Assembly: GCF_001152565.1 (NCBI RefSeq)
Contig: NZ_CQAZ01000009.1
Span: 1-64,000 of the forward strand
Reading direction: 5' to 3'
Length of the DNA: 64,000 nt
DNA from: Yersinia pekkanenii
GTDB lineage: Bacteria > Pseudomonadota > Gammaproteobacteria > Enterobacterales > Enterobacteriaceae
Part shown: one piece after another, positions 56,074-64,000 of the stretch
How positions within the stretch are numbered: the first letter of the stretch is position 1
Layout of the letters: each line of letters starts with the position of its first letter
Program-made: the position numbers and the translations under genes
Notes under the pieces: model-generated
What the model was told of the DNA's origin: nothing
The model's database searches: none
What the model saw: the letters and a program-made list of their open reading frames with translations, nothing else

Positions 56074-58156
56074 ACTTAATTATTTTGCCAATGTATTTAG
56101 AGAGACGCACGTCACTGTGCCAATATTAATTCTTTGCGTACTGGCAATGATTATATTACCGCTATCGCCTATCGTATTGGATATTTTATTTACTTTTAAT
56201 ATTGTGCTGTCAGTGTTGGTGCTATTAGTCAGTGTAAACAGTAAACGCCCACTGGATTTTGCAATATTTCCCACCGTATTGCTGATTGCCACTTTAATGC
56301 GCTTAACCTTGAATGTGGCATCAACCCGAGTGGTGTTACTCAATGGACATGAGGGGGTCGGTGCAGCCGGTAAAGTCATTGAAGCTTTTGGTCAGGTGGT
56401 AATCGGCGGCAACTTTGTGGTTGGCTTTGTGGTGTTTATCATTCTGATGATCATTAACTTTGTCGTCGTAACCAAAGGCGCTGAACGAATTTCTGAAGTA
56501 TCCGCACGCTTTACCTTAGATGCGCTGCCGGGTAAGCAAATGGCTATTGATGCTGACCTTAACGCCGGGCTAATCAATCAGGAACAGGCACGCCTACGCC
56601 GTAAAGAAGTCGCCAGCGAAGCTGATTTTTACGGCGCAATGGATGGTGCATCCAAATTTGTTCGTGGTGATGCTATCGCCGGTATTATGATTCTGGTGAT
56701 CAATGTTATCGGTGGTATCTGTATCGGTATCTTTAAATACGATCTCAGTGCCAGCCAGTCGTTCCAACAATATGTTTTGCTGACCATCGGTGACGGCTTG
56801 GTGGCGCAAATTCCCTCATTGTTGTTGGCAACCGCGGCGGCGATTATTGTTACCCGAGTGAGCGATGGCGGAGACATGACTGATGAAATCAAAGATCAGT
56901 TACTGGCAAAACCGACCATCTTATATGCCGCAGCATTCGTGATGTTCATACTCGCCATCGTGCCGGGGATGCCCCATCTTGCCTTTCTCAGCTTTACCGG
57001 ATTACTCCTGTTCGCCGCTTGGCAGCAAAGTAAAAAAATTCAGCAAGCAGATGCTGAACCCGATCTTACGGCCCTCAACCTGAACCTCTCTGAAGATAAT
57101 ACGCTGAACCTCAATTGGGACAGCATTCCTGTAATAGAACCTATTGGCCTGAATCTGGGGTATAAACTGGTCACTCTGGTTGATGAAGCCAAAGGGCGGC
57201 CACTGATCCAACGCTTGCGTGGTGTGCGGCAGATCATCTCCGAAACCTGCGGAGTGCTGTTACCTGAAGTCAAAGTACGAGAAAACTTCCGCTTAAAGCC
57301 CTCTCAGTACACCATCAATGTTAATGGCGTCAAAGTGGCGGATGGCGAAGTCTATATTGATAAGCTGATGGCTATTCCCACCGCAGAACAATACGGAGAA
57401 GTCGATGGCGTGTTGGCAATCGATCCGACTTATGGACTGGCCGTTGTGTGGGTAGAACCGCAGAATAAACCGATCGCATTAAACTTCGGCTATCAGCTGG
57501 TTGATTGTGCCAGTGTTGTGGCTACCCATGTGAATAAAGTGGTGCGGGACCATTTATCCGAGTTATTTAATTATGATGATATTACTCAATTACACCAGCG
57601 ACTTGAATCACTGTCACCACGTCTGGCAGAAGATCTGGCTGCCACATTGAATTTTAGCCAATTGTTGAAAGTGTATCGTCAGTTATTAACCGAAAATGTC
57701 TCGTTGAAAGATATTGTCACCATTGCCACCACCTTGGTAGAAAGTGCTAATGTGACCAAAGACTCACTGTTATTAACCTCAGATGTGCGCTACGCATTAA
57801 GGGCGGGGATCGTCAATGGCATCAATGGTGACGATAAGAATTTGGCGGTTTATACCATTAATAATAAATTAGAGAATATATTACTGAGCTCACTAAATCA
57901 GGCGCAGCAAGCAGGGAAAGTCATATTGGATAATTTCCCAGTCGATCCAAATATTCTAAGTCAGTTACAACAAAATATGCCGATCATTAAAGAACAGATG
58001 AAAGCAGAAAATCATCAACCTATCCTATTGGTGACACCACAGTTACGGCCATTGGTGGCCCGTTATGCACGCTTATTCTGTAATGGATTAAATGTGTTGT
58101 CTTATAATGAAGTACCCGATGATATGGCATTGAATGTGATAGGCACCTTAGAGTAA
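56060..58156 (+). CDS. flhA: Export gate protein FlhA (Flag-2, LfhA)
   Basis: 698 residues (or 697 from the next ATG at 56063). Largest gate protein: eight membrane helices with FPTVLLIATLMRLTLNVAST, the FHIPEP-type loop ADLNAGLINQEQARLRRKEV, DFYGAMDGASKFVRGDA, then a cytoplasmic substrate-docking domain (about 350-698). Last gene of the fliM-flhA operon. Confidence 0.97.
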   Translation: MMKNKLNYFANVFRETHVTVPILILCVLAMIILPLSPIVLDILFTFNIVLSVLVLLVSVNSKRPLDFAIFPTVLLIATLMRLTLNVASTRVVLLNGHEGVGAAGKVIEAFGQVVIGGNFVVGFVVFIILMIINFVVVTKGAERISEVSARFTLDALPGKQMAIDADLNAGLINQEQARLRRKEVASEADFYGAMDGASKFVRGDAIAGIMILVINVIGGICIGIFKYDLSASQSFQQYVLLTIGDGLVAQIPSLLLATAAAIIVTRVSDGGDMTDEIKDQLLAKPTILYAAAFVMFILAIVPGMPHLAFLSFTGLLLFAAWQQSKKIQQADAEPDLTALNLNLSEDNTLNLNWDSIPVIEPIGLNLGYKLVTLVDEAKGRPLIQRLRGVRQIISETCGVLLPEVKVRENFRLKPSQYTINVNGVKVADGEVYIDKLMAIPTAEQYGEVDGVLAIDPTYGLAVVWVEPQNKPIALNFGYQLVDCASVVATHVNKVVRDHLSELFNYDDITQLHQRLESLSPRLAEDLAATLNFSQLLKVYRQLLTENVSLKDIVTIATTLVESANVTKDSLLLTSDVRYALRAGIVNGINGDDKNLAVYTINNKLENILLSSLNQAQQAGKVILDNFPVDPNILSQLQQNMPIIKEQMKAENHQPILLVTPQLRPLVARYARLFCNGLNVLSYNEVPDDMALNVIGTLE

Positions 58157-58177
58157 AAGATTATTAAACTTTTTCAT

Positions 58178-58235
58178 ATAACCAAAGTAATTGGCGCTAT
58201 AGCCAGGCAGTAAGCCCCTACTGCGCCAATTACGC
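58178..58235. repeat. Remnant of the intergenic repeat with a 10-bp inverted repeat
   Basis: The segment ATAACCAAAGTAATTGGCGC (58178-58197) matches the left end of the element at 62513. TAATTGGCGC (58188-58197) is repeated inverted at 58223-58232. It lies between the convergent genes flhA and the LprI-like gene and could serve as a transcription barrier; no T run was seen. Confidence 0.6.
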
Positions 58236-58244
58236 AGGATATAA

Positions 58245-59240
58245 TTAGTTATCCATAAAAGTTTGTTGCCACTCGATAATGGTTTTTGGTCTTTTATCTT
58301 TATCTTCAGGCACATTAGTAAAATAGTGAACCCGCAGAGTACCGTTCTTCTCTGGCGCGACATAGGCAGCCCATATCAGGCCGGTACGGCTATACATAAT
58401 TATTGACGCCCGTTTATTTGCGGCACCTCGTACCCAAGTAGATAATACTTTTGCCCCTCGGGTATCGAGATCATGGCTATAAATATAGACATTGGCTGAA
58501 GCAACAAATTGAGCATAGTGATCACCGACTAGCCCACGGAAAGATTGATCAACAGCAGCATCACTAAAGATACCGATCGAGAGTAAAGTGGGGGCTTCGC
58601 GCGGATCCTTTTCTGCCCGAACGTACTGCCCGTCAATAAAGACATCTTTTGGCATCGAAATACGACAACCCCAACTGCCATTACTGTGCACCTGAAAAGA
58701 GCCATCTTTTATCGGGATCAACAGTAATCGGCAACTCGCTGTATTTTCAATGAGATCGACGACAGCCAACCCTTCAACTTTACGCGCCTCTGCCCTGAAC
58801 TTACCGGTATTCTCACCCGACCAGGCGCGGCTATCAATACTGAACCCCCACTCGGCAACCTGGTTGATTTTAATAATCCCCCCGCGATCATTGCCTTTGG
58901 TGATATTCCACCATTGCCCATTCCAATCAAAATTTTTATCAATATCAGACATAGAAGCGATGCCCTGAAAATAAGCACGCTGGATACAGCTATCACTGGT
59001 ACAACTGTTGAGGGCTTTCTCCCATGTTTGTCGCTGCTGATACACTGTTTCTGTATCATATTTAACCAACATGTCTTGGTAAATATCACTAAATGTCTGA
59101 TCCAGCCAGTGTAAATCCTCATTACTGCATACTGTGTATTCAACCGGTGTTGCTGCCCGTTGGCAGTTAATGGCAAAAGATGACGATGAAATAATCATCG
59201 CCAATAAAAATAAAAAGCCACGAAAATGAGCAATTTTCAT
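58245..59240 (-). CDS. Secreted protein with LprI/DUF1311-like N-terminus
   Basis: 331 residues. Signal peptide (FLFLLAMIISSSSFA, about 9-23) and then a cysteine-bearing helical segment INCQRAATPVEYTVCSNEDL...LDQTFSDIYQDML...QTWEKALNSC...CIQRAYF, which resembles the LprI/DUF1311 lysozyme-inhibitor-type motif (two Cys pairs around an L-x-x-L-D helix). The remaining 230 residues contain two further cysteines and no domain I know. Periplasmic or secreted. Not part of known Flag-2 loci; it stands alone between flhA and the chemoreceptor. Function unknown. Confidence 0.75.
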   Translation of the reverse strand: MKIAHFRGFLFLLAMIISSSSFAINCQRAATPVEYTVCSNEDLHWLDQTFSDIYQDMLVKYDTETVYQQRQTWEKALNSCTSDSCIQRAYFQGIASMSDIDKNFDWNGQWWNITKGNDRGGIIKINQVAEWGFSIDSRAWSGENTGKFRAEARKVEGLAVVDLIENTASCRLLLIPIKDGSFQVHSNGSWGCRISMPKDVFIDGQYVRAEKDPREAPTLLSIGIFSDAAVDQSFRGLVGDHYAQFVASANVYIYSHDLDTRGAKVLSTWVRGAANKRASIIMYSRTGLIWAAYVAPEKNGTLRVHYFTNVPEDKDKRPKTIIEWQQTFMDN

Positions 59241-59431
59241 TATTTAACCTGATAAAAGCATGGATTTTTTATTATTGCAAACTAATAATAAGGTAGATTA
59301 CTATATCGTTTCATCACTAAATCGGTAATAGAAAACCACCAGATATCGCTGATTATCAATGATATCCGATGGTTGTTCTCTACTATTATTACGACAATAG
59401 TTCTTATTTCTTAAATTAAATCAAATTTTAA

Positions 59432-61012
59432 CTAATAATTAACAGTTTGCATATTATCCGATAAATTAAAAACAGAGACGGCTTTAGCCAGTTGACGAGC
59501 CTGTTCTTCTAACGAGGCGGCAGCGGCGGCGGCCTCTTGTACCAAGGATGCATTTTGCTGCGTGACACCATCCATCTCTGCTACAGCCTGACCAATTTGG
59601 CTTATCCCACGACTTTGTTCATCCGAAGCGGCAGCGATCTCTCCCATAATATCAGTCACATTAGTCACTGCCTGAACGATACTGTTCATTGTTTCCCCTG
59701 CTTCTGAGACTTGCCGTGAACCGATATTAACGCGGGATACTGATTCACTGATCAGCCCTTCGATTTCTTTAGCTGCTTGCGCACTACGTGCCGCCAAATT
59801 ACGCACTTCGCTGGCCACTACGGCAAAACCACGCCCTTGTTCACCGGCACGCGCCGCTTCAACCGCCGCATTCAGCGCCAAAATATTCGTCTGGAAAGCG
59901 ATACTGTTTATCACACCGATAATATCCGCAATACGGCGTGAACTTTCCGTAATATTGCTCATAGTAGCTACTACATCATTAATAATACGCCCACCATTTT
60001 GTGCGATTTCCGATGCATTTTCAGCCAATTTGCTGGCCTGATGAGCATTTTCAGCATTTTGTTTCACCGTTGCATTTAGCTGCTCCATACTGGCTGCCGT
60101 TTCTTCCAGTGCCGCTGCTTGCTGTTCGGTACGTGAAGAAAGATCGGCATTTCCTGCTGCAATTTCACCTGCTCCGGTATAAATCGCATCAGTACTATTG
60201 CGAATAGTTGATACTGTATTCACCAGACTATTTTGCATTTCACGTAAATAAGGAATCAACTGCCCAATACAGTTACGGCTAAATTCGGCCATTGGCTGGC
60301 CCAATTGCCCTTCAGCTAAACGTTTAAAATGCGCTTTAATTAAATTCAGTGGACGCACCAGGAAGTTAACCAGATAACAGTCAGTCAGGAACAGAATAAT
60401 AATGCCCGCAATTAATGCCGCCAGTAGCGCCCGCTGACACCATGTGACTAATGATGTAACTCGCAAACTGGCAGCCTCGGTTACTTTATCTACAGCCGAA
60501 TTATACTTCTCTACTGCGGCACCAAACTCGCGGCTGAGTGGTGGATAGTCGTTATTAAACGAACGTTGGAAATCTTCATAGCGGTTTTCGCTGACCGCCT
60601 TAAACATCGGATCGATCCCTTTACTTAATAATATCGACCAACTTTGAATAGTTTTATCTGTCAGTGACGGCTCTACGGCTTCATGGGTTTGTAGCTTAAA
60701 TTTAGCCAAAGCCTCTTGGGTATTTTTAAGCGCTACACCTGCAGAGGCCAATTCACGATCGGCCTCTGCCGTTACGCCATTTTGCCGATAAGCCGCCGCA
60801 CGGATTAAACGAGTAACCACGCGAAAATACTGGTCATTACCTTGGTTAACGATATTAACGCTTTTCTGTTGGTTAGAACTTACCTGTAAAGAATATGTTA
60901 ATTGGTTAAGTGAAAATAATGTAAAAGCCGAAACCCCACCCCAGAGTAACAAAAATACAACAAGAATAGATAATAACGCCATCCTGATGGTGATATGTTT
61001 TAAAAAATTCAC
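59432..61012 (-). CDS. Methyl-accepting chemotaxis protein
   Basis: 526 residues. Membrane helices at about 10-32 and 195-218 flank a periplasmic ligand domain of Tar/Tsr size; then HAMP and the signalling coiled coil with the conserved hairpin tip [20 protein letters not shown] and methylation helices containing [17 protein letters not shown] and [13 protein letters not shown]. The C-terminal CheR-docking pentapeptide (NWETF type) is absent; it ends MQTVNY. Ligand unknown. The gene adjoins the second flagellar locus but no chemotaxis kinase genes are present here. Confidence 0.95.
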   Translation of the reverse strand: MNFLKHITIRMALLSILVVFLLLWGGVSAFTLFSLNQLTYSLQVSSNQQKSVNIVNQGNDQYFRVVTRLIRAAAYRQNGVTAEADRELASAGVALKNTQEALAKFKLQTHEAVEPSLTDKTIQSWSILLSKGIDPMFKAVSENRYEDFQRSFNNDYPPLSREFGAAVEKYNSAVDKVTEAASLRVTSLVTWCQRALLAALIAGIIILFLTDCYLVNFLVRPLNLIKAHFKRLAEGQLGQPMAEFSRNCIGQLIPYLREMQNSLVNTVSTIRNSTDAIYTGAGEIAAGNADLSSRTEQQAAALEETAASMEQLNATVKQNAENAHQASKLAENASEIAQNGGRIINDVVATMSNITESSRRIADIIGVINSIAFQTNILALNAAVEAARAGEQGRGFAVVASEVRNLAARSAQAAKEIEGLISESVSRVNIGSRQVSEAGETMNSIVQAVTNVTDIMGEIAAASDEQSRGISQIGQAVAEMDGVTQQNASLVQEAAAAAASLEEQARQLAKAVSVFNLSDNMQTVNY

Positions 61013-61590
61013 GGGAATACCCTTTTATTTTATTTTTTAGTTTATTTCCTTGATATTTCAAGGTGTTTATCGCTGATAACCCCGTAGGTAAAAAGGTTAA
61101 TTACCAGAATTAATCACTAAAGTAACATAAAATCAATACAAAAGATCAAGGCAACCGATCAACATTAAATAGCCTATTGATTTAATCTATTAAAATGTAA
61201 ATAACATTCGCTTATTTTAATCATGGAATGATTAAAAACTCTCAACTATCGCCCTTAGTAAGGTATTTGTTTTGAATATAAATACAGCACTATTTTACCT
61301 ATTAACTATTGGGACTATAAGTCAATCAATTAATATACTTACAGAGAGACCATTACCTTACCCTGCCATAACAGAATTAAATACCTTATTAAAGAAGATT
61401 AGTCGCAATAAATATAATAATAACAAAAATTCAGTTATAACCATCAGGTGTGATATGTAGTGGAATTTAACTATTTATATACTCTGATTATTTTTCCGTA
61501 TTTTAAACAAGGGAATAGGGTGGGGGAATAACCATTTTATTCATTGAACTATTGCCAAATATTTATCACCACACCCGCTAGCCCCATACC
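61013..61590. other. AT-rich intergenic region upstream of the chemoreceptor gene
   Basis: Contains the chemoreceptor promoter region on the minus strand. A 62-codon open frame with a TTG start (61272-61460) is not supported as a gene. Nothing else identified. Confidence 0.4.
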
Positions 61591-61599
61591 GTGATACTT

Positions 61600-61900
61600 T
61601 CTCTCGCAGGATAAAAATCGTACACCAACGATGCGTCACAAAATGAGGATATTGCGGTTAGATTATTACCATGCGGGTAACTTGTAAGCACTCCTGGTTT
61701 CTTCGGCTCATCATTACGCTGATGGGGCCGCGTGAGTATGGCCTCTTCAATACGATCCTTAGAGCCAACTCAAGTGTTATTCAACGCAGCGCCTCAAGAT
61801 TGTCGCACAAGGATTGAGGGGTTGCTTTTGGTAACCTCAGAACACCTCAGTTCTTCCGGTGCAACGGAAGGTTAAGTTAACCTGATATGCATCAGCACCC
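61600..61900 (+). ncRNA. Possible structured RNA or leader with several strong hairpins
   Basis: Within 180 bases lie four good stems: CGGCTCATCA/TGATGGGGCCG (61704-61713, 61720-61730); CCTCAA/TTGAGG with an inner TTGT/ACAA stem (61792-61819); CTTCCG/CGGAAG with a 6-base loop (61853-61870); and the palindrome AGGTTAAGTTAACCT (61869-61883). The segment is clearly richer in G and C than its surroundings. An 18-codon open frame (61631-61687, MRHKMRILRLDYYHAGNL) precedes the first stem, as in an attenuator leader. Strand and identity are uncertain; no RNA family was recognised. Confidence 0.4.
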
Positions 61901-62512
61901 GTTTCCCCATCCTCACAGACAACACGTTGTAGCCATTAAAACCAACGGCCTGCCCCAGCCAAAATTATTTATTGCGACCGATATTCGATATTTTCCGAGG
62001 CTAATACTTCAGTCCAGGGAACATCAGACAATTGAGACAATAGGCCCATGACCATCACGGCCTATCATCGATTAAAGATATTATATGGCTAAAACCTTTA
62101 CAGTTTTTTCACTATTCTTCTATATTTACGACTTTACTTACCACAACAAATATTATATTTAATAAATTAAGATAAAAAAATATTAAAAATCACTAAAAAC
62201 ACAGAAGAACATTAATAAAATCATGGTTTTTCCATGCAATGCAAATAAAATAAAAATAAGAATGGATAATGAAAAATAATAAATAATAGTATAATCAAAC
62301 TAAATACCTACTTGTTAAACACAATTACATCATGCAAGAATACGCCGGAAAGTTATTAAAAAGGTTGGAATGAAAAGATCTTAATAGTCTTGTCACTATT
62401 ATTCATGACAGGTAACTTTCTTATAATACAGACGATATCAAAGAGAAATACTTCCTCAGTTTAAATAGAAGTGACTAAGAGCAAGACAAGCCCTTAAATG
62501 CTCAAAGAAGAA
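61901..62512. other. Gene-free AT-rich region
   Basis: About 600 bases without a supported gene. The left third keeps the higher GC of the hairpin region; the remainder is very AT-rich. Confidence 0.4.
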
Positions 62513-62638
62513 ATATAACCAAAGTTATTGGCGCTGCAGGTAGATAACAAGCAGCAGCCTCGCAGGAACGAGCCCCACGAATGGGCCGAATCACGAGCGC
62601 AGCTAACACCTCTGCAATTTCAAAAACAAAGGGTATAT
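62513..62638 (+). repeat. Yersinia-type short intergenic repeat, copy upstream of the membrane regulator
   Basis: About 126 bases from ATATAACCAAAGTTATTGG to TTCAAAAACAAAGGGTATA. Both ends and the CTGCAATTTCAA block match the element before slyB; the middle is diverged. Confidence 0.7.
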
Positions 62639-62668
62639 ACACCTTATATAGGATAGGTAGCCGTCAAG

Positions 62669-63262
62669 ATGGAGACAAATGAGATTGTGTTTAAATTAGA
62701 AGGAACAGTGCTATTTTCTCCCGCACAACGTTGTTTAAATGGCCCTGATGGTTCGGTGGTAATATTAACTGAGAATAACCTTAGATTCTTACAACTACTG
62801 CTTAATGGCGTGACTGAAAAAGAACAAATTATCAATCAGGTATTGCGGGAACAGCGTGGTGCCGTTAGTGAAAGTAGTTATTATGGGCAACTCTATATGT
62901 TGCGCAAAGCATTCCTTCAGGTTGGACTGAAAGAATCCCTTATTCATACCATTCCGCGCAAAGGGGTGCGCTATACCGGTTCAGTCAGTCAGATAGCCGC
63001 CTCTCAGGAGCCTGAAAAGCTGCAATGCAGCGACAGCTCGGCCGTCACGATACCCGATAAAGCTCAAATTATAGGAGCAACCCTGCCTCTCAGGCATGTA
63101 GTGATATCGGAACCTCAGCCATTAGCCAAACAAAGTTTTTTACAAAGTGACCGTTGGAAGAAATTGATTTCTCTATTGGCATTTTTCTCTTTCTGCTGGC
63201 TCTCATTTCTCTCAGTTCTGGTCATTATTATCTTATTAAATGGGGATAATTCTCAGATTTAA
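62669..63262 (+). CDS. ToxR/CadC-like membrane-bound winged-helix regulator next to the tad locus
   Basis: 197 residues. An OmpR-type winged-helix domain at the N-terminus (about 1-110: VVILTENNLRFLQLLLNGVT, SESSYYGQLYMLRKAFLQVG, SLIHTIPRKGVRYTG), a short linker and one C-terminal membrane helix (about 168-192) that leaves only a few residues outside. It thus lacks the periplasmic sensor domain of CadC or LafZ. It is the gene immediately before flp in the same direction, so control of the Tad pilus is a natural guess. No gene name recognised. Confidence 0.82.
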   Translation: METNEIVFKLEGTVLFSPAQRCLNGPDGSVVILTENNLRFLQLLLNGVTEKEQIINQVLREQRGAVSESSYYGQLYMLRKAFLQVGLKESLIHTIPRKGVRYTGSVSQIAASQEPEKLQCSDSSAVTIPDKAQIIGATLPLRHVVISEPQPLAKQSFLQSDRWKKLISLLAFFSFCWLSFLSVLVIIILLNGDNSQI

Positions 63263-63403
63263 TACTAAAAATAAGATAAGTGTAATTTTAAAAGACTAAA
63301 TAATGGTGAAAAAAGGATTTCCCGCTCAAGAAAATGTTTAATGGCTACCACTACGAACGAGGTGATAGTTAATAACTAAATTCGTAAAGTGGAAACATGA
63401 AGA

Positions 63404-63417
63404 CTTAATATCTTAAG
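63404..63417. promoter_or_regulatory. Inverted repeat upstream of flp
   Basis: CTTAATATCTTAAG, arms CTTAA and TTAAG, about 48 bases before the flp start. It may be an operator; the binding protein is not known. Confidence 0.35.
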
Positions 63418-63464
63418 CAAAACGGGAAATACTCCCAATAACCATTTAACAAGGCACTCCTACT

Positions 63465-63665
63465 ATGATGAATACCATGACTAAAGGCTATGTTACTGCG
63501 CAACTTAAAACTCAAGAATTTCTGAAAGATAATCGTGGCTCAGTTATTGAGTACGTTATGGTCATTGCATTAGCTGGTCTACTTATTGCTGCCGTTCAAT
63601 CGCCATTAAATACACTGGTAACTGAGCTGGTTGCTGCGGCCAAGAAATCTGTAACTGGGAAGTAA
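63465..63665 (+). CDS. flp: Flp/Tad major pilin
   Basis: 66 residues. Type IVb pilin of the Tad adhesion pilus. The prepilin cleavage motif is clear: NRG then SVIEYVMVIALAGLLIAAV, with cleavage after Gly and the Glu-Tyr pair at mature +5/+6. The leader of 24 residues is somewhat long. AAGGCACTCC upstream gives a weak ribosome site; the second ATG (63468) is possible. First gene of a tad locus that continues beyond the window. Confidence 0.95.
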   Translation: MMNTMTKGYVTAQLKTQEFLKDNRGSVIEYVMVIALAGLLIAAVQSPLNTLVTELVAAAKKSVTGK

Positions 63666-63673
63666 AGTTTAAC

Positions 63674-63710
63674 TACACAATATGGCAACTTGAGGTTGCC
63701 ATATTGTGTA
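63674..63710 (+). terminator. Strong hairpin between flp and the prepilin peptidase gene
   Basis: Perfect 16-bp inverted repeat (63674-63689 and 63695-63710) with a 5-base loop TTGAG. Only a short AT-rich tail follows, so it may act as a partial terminator or as an mRNA stabiliser that keeps pilin expression above that of the assembly genes. Confidence 0.7.
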
Positions 63711-63731
63711 CATTATATTTTAGGAAAAAAA

Positions 63732-64000
63732 TTGGATATTATTACAATAACGCTAACTATATTGTTACTATTTCAATTGCTTTTAGTGTGTTATAGCGAT
63801 ATCCGTCACCGGATCATCAGCAATATAATCATTGTTACTATTACACTCAATACCCTAGGCTTTGGATTTTCTATAAACAACACGATTAATCTTGTCATTC
63901 CACTAGTTACGTTATTCATAGGCTATATTATATTTAGGTTTAAACTTATGGGGGGCGGTGATGTAAAACTAATTACAGTATTATTGTTTGCACTAACCAC
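63732..64000 (+). CDS. tadV: Prepilin peptidase TadV/CpaA (partial)
   Basis: At least 89 residues; the C-terminal part lies beyond the window. A24-family aspartic prepilin peptidase that processes Flp and the minor pilins. Both catalytic motifs are visible: YSDIRHRIIS near residue 21 and GGGDVKL near 78, between membrane helices. No ATG is available; a TTG at 63732 lies seven bases after AGGA and is the best start. Confidence 0.9.
   Translation, partial: MDIITITLTILLLFQLLLVCYSDIRHRIISNIIIVTITLNTLGFGFSINNTINLVIPLVTLFIGYIIFRFKLMGGGDVKLITVLLFALT

Noticed and set aside
61272-61460. 62-codon open frame with TTG start
   Set aside because: No ribosome site, AT-driven composition (Asn/Lys/Ile), no recognisable feature; probably chance.
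1-64000. Prophage, CRISPR array, insertion sequence, tRNA or rRNA
   Set aside because: None seen: no integrase or transposase-like protein, no regularly spaced repeats, no cloverleaf or rRNA core sequence recognised.

Overview
The window reads as the chromosome of an enterobacterium, most likely a Yersinia species of the enterocolitica-like group rather than Y. pestis. That rests on the strong match of the housekeeping-type genes (proP, slyB, hyb/hyp) to enterobacterial proteins as I know them, on a complete Flag-2 (lateral-type) flagellar locus in the order known from E. coli 042 and Yersinia, and on a short intergenic repeat family of the kind common in Yersinia genomes. The species is inferred, not proven.

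Layout. 1-7.1 kb: a CueP-type periplasmic copper protein behind a CueR-like operator, the osmoprotectant symporter ProP, and a two-gene RND efflux system (permease plus adaptor, no outer-membrane channel), all on the minus strand. 7.4-9.9 kb: a membrane-bound c-di-GMP enzyme on the plus strand with both GGDEF and EAL motifs intact. 10-22 kb: a compact minus-strand operon of twelve genes, hybO-A-B-C-D-E-F, hypB, hybG/hypC, hypD, hypE, hypF, which encodes uptake [NiFe]-hydrogenase 2 and all the dedicated maturation proteins, preceded by a perfect FNR-type palindrome. 22-23.4 kb: AT-rich spacer, repeats, and the lipoprotein gene slyB, whose ribosome binding site lies in the repeat.

23.4-58.2 kb: a complete second flagellar system of about 38 genes in six blocks: lafUTSFEDCBA (stator, sigma-28, FliL/FliK-like proteins, chaperones, cap, flagellin; minus), lafZ and a small exported partner (plus), lafW-flgL-K-J-I-H-G-F-E-D-C-B (minus), flgA-M-N (plus), fliJ-I-H-G-F-E-lafK (minus), and fliM-N-P-Q-R-flhB-flhA (plus). 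The sequence supports a control hierarchy: the sigma-54 activator LafK, a textbook -24/-12 promoter before flgB, an anti-sigma/sigma-28 pair (FlgM/LafS), and a sigma-28-like promoter before flgK. lafW is interrupted by a run of 17 G on its coding strand that puts the two halves out of frame, a candidate phase-variation switch.

58.2-64 kb: a secreted protein with an LprI-like N-terminus, a methyl-accepting chemotaxis protein, a 1.6 kb gene-poor stretch with an unexplained cluster of strong RNA hairpins, a ToxR/CadC-like membrane regulator, and the start of a Flp/Tad pilus locus (flp pilin, then a prepilin peptidase cut by the window edge). The window thus groups surface motility and adhesion systems beside anaerobic energy metabolism; no prophage, CRISPR array, tRNA, rRNA or insertion sequence was seen.
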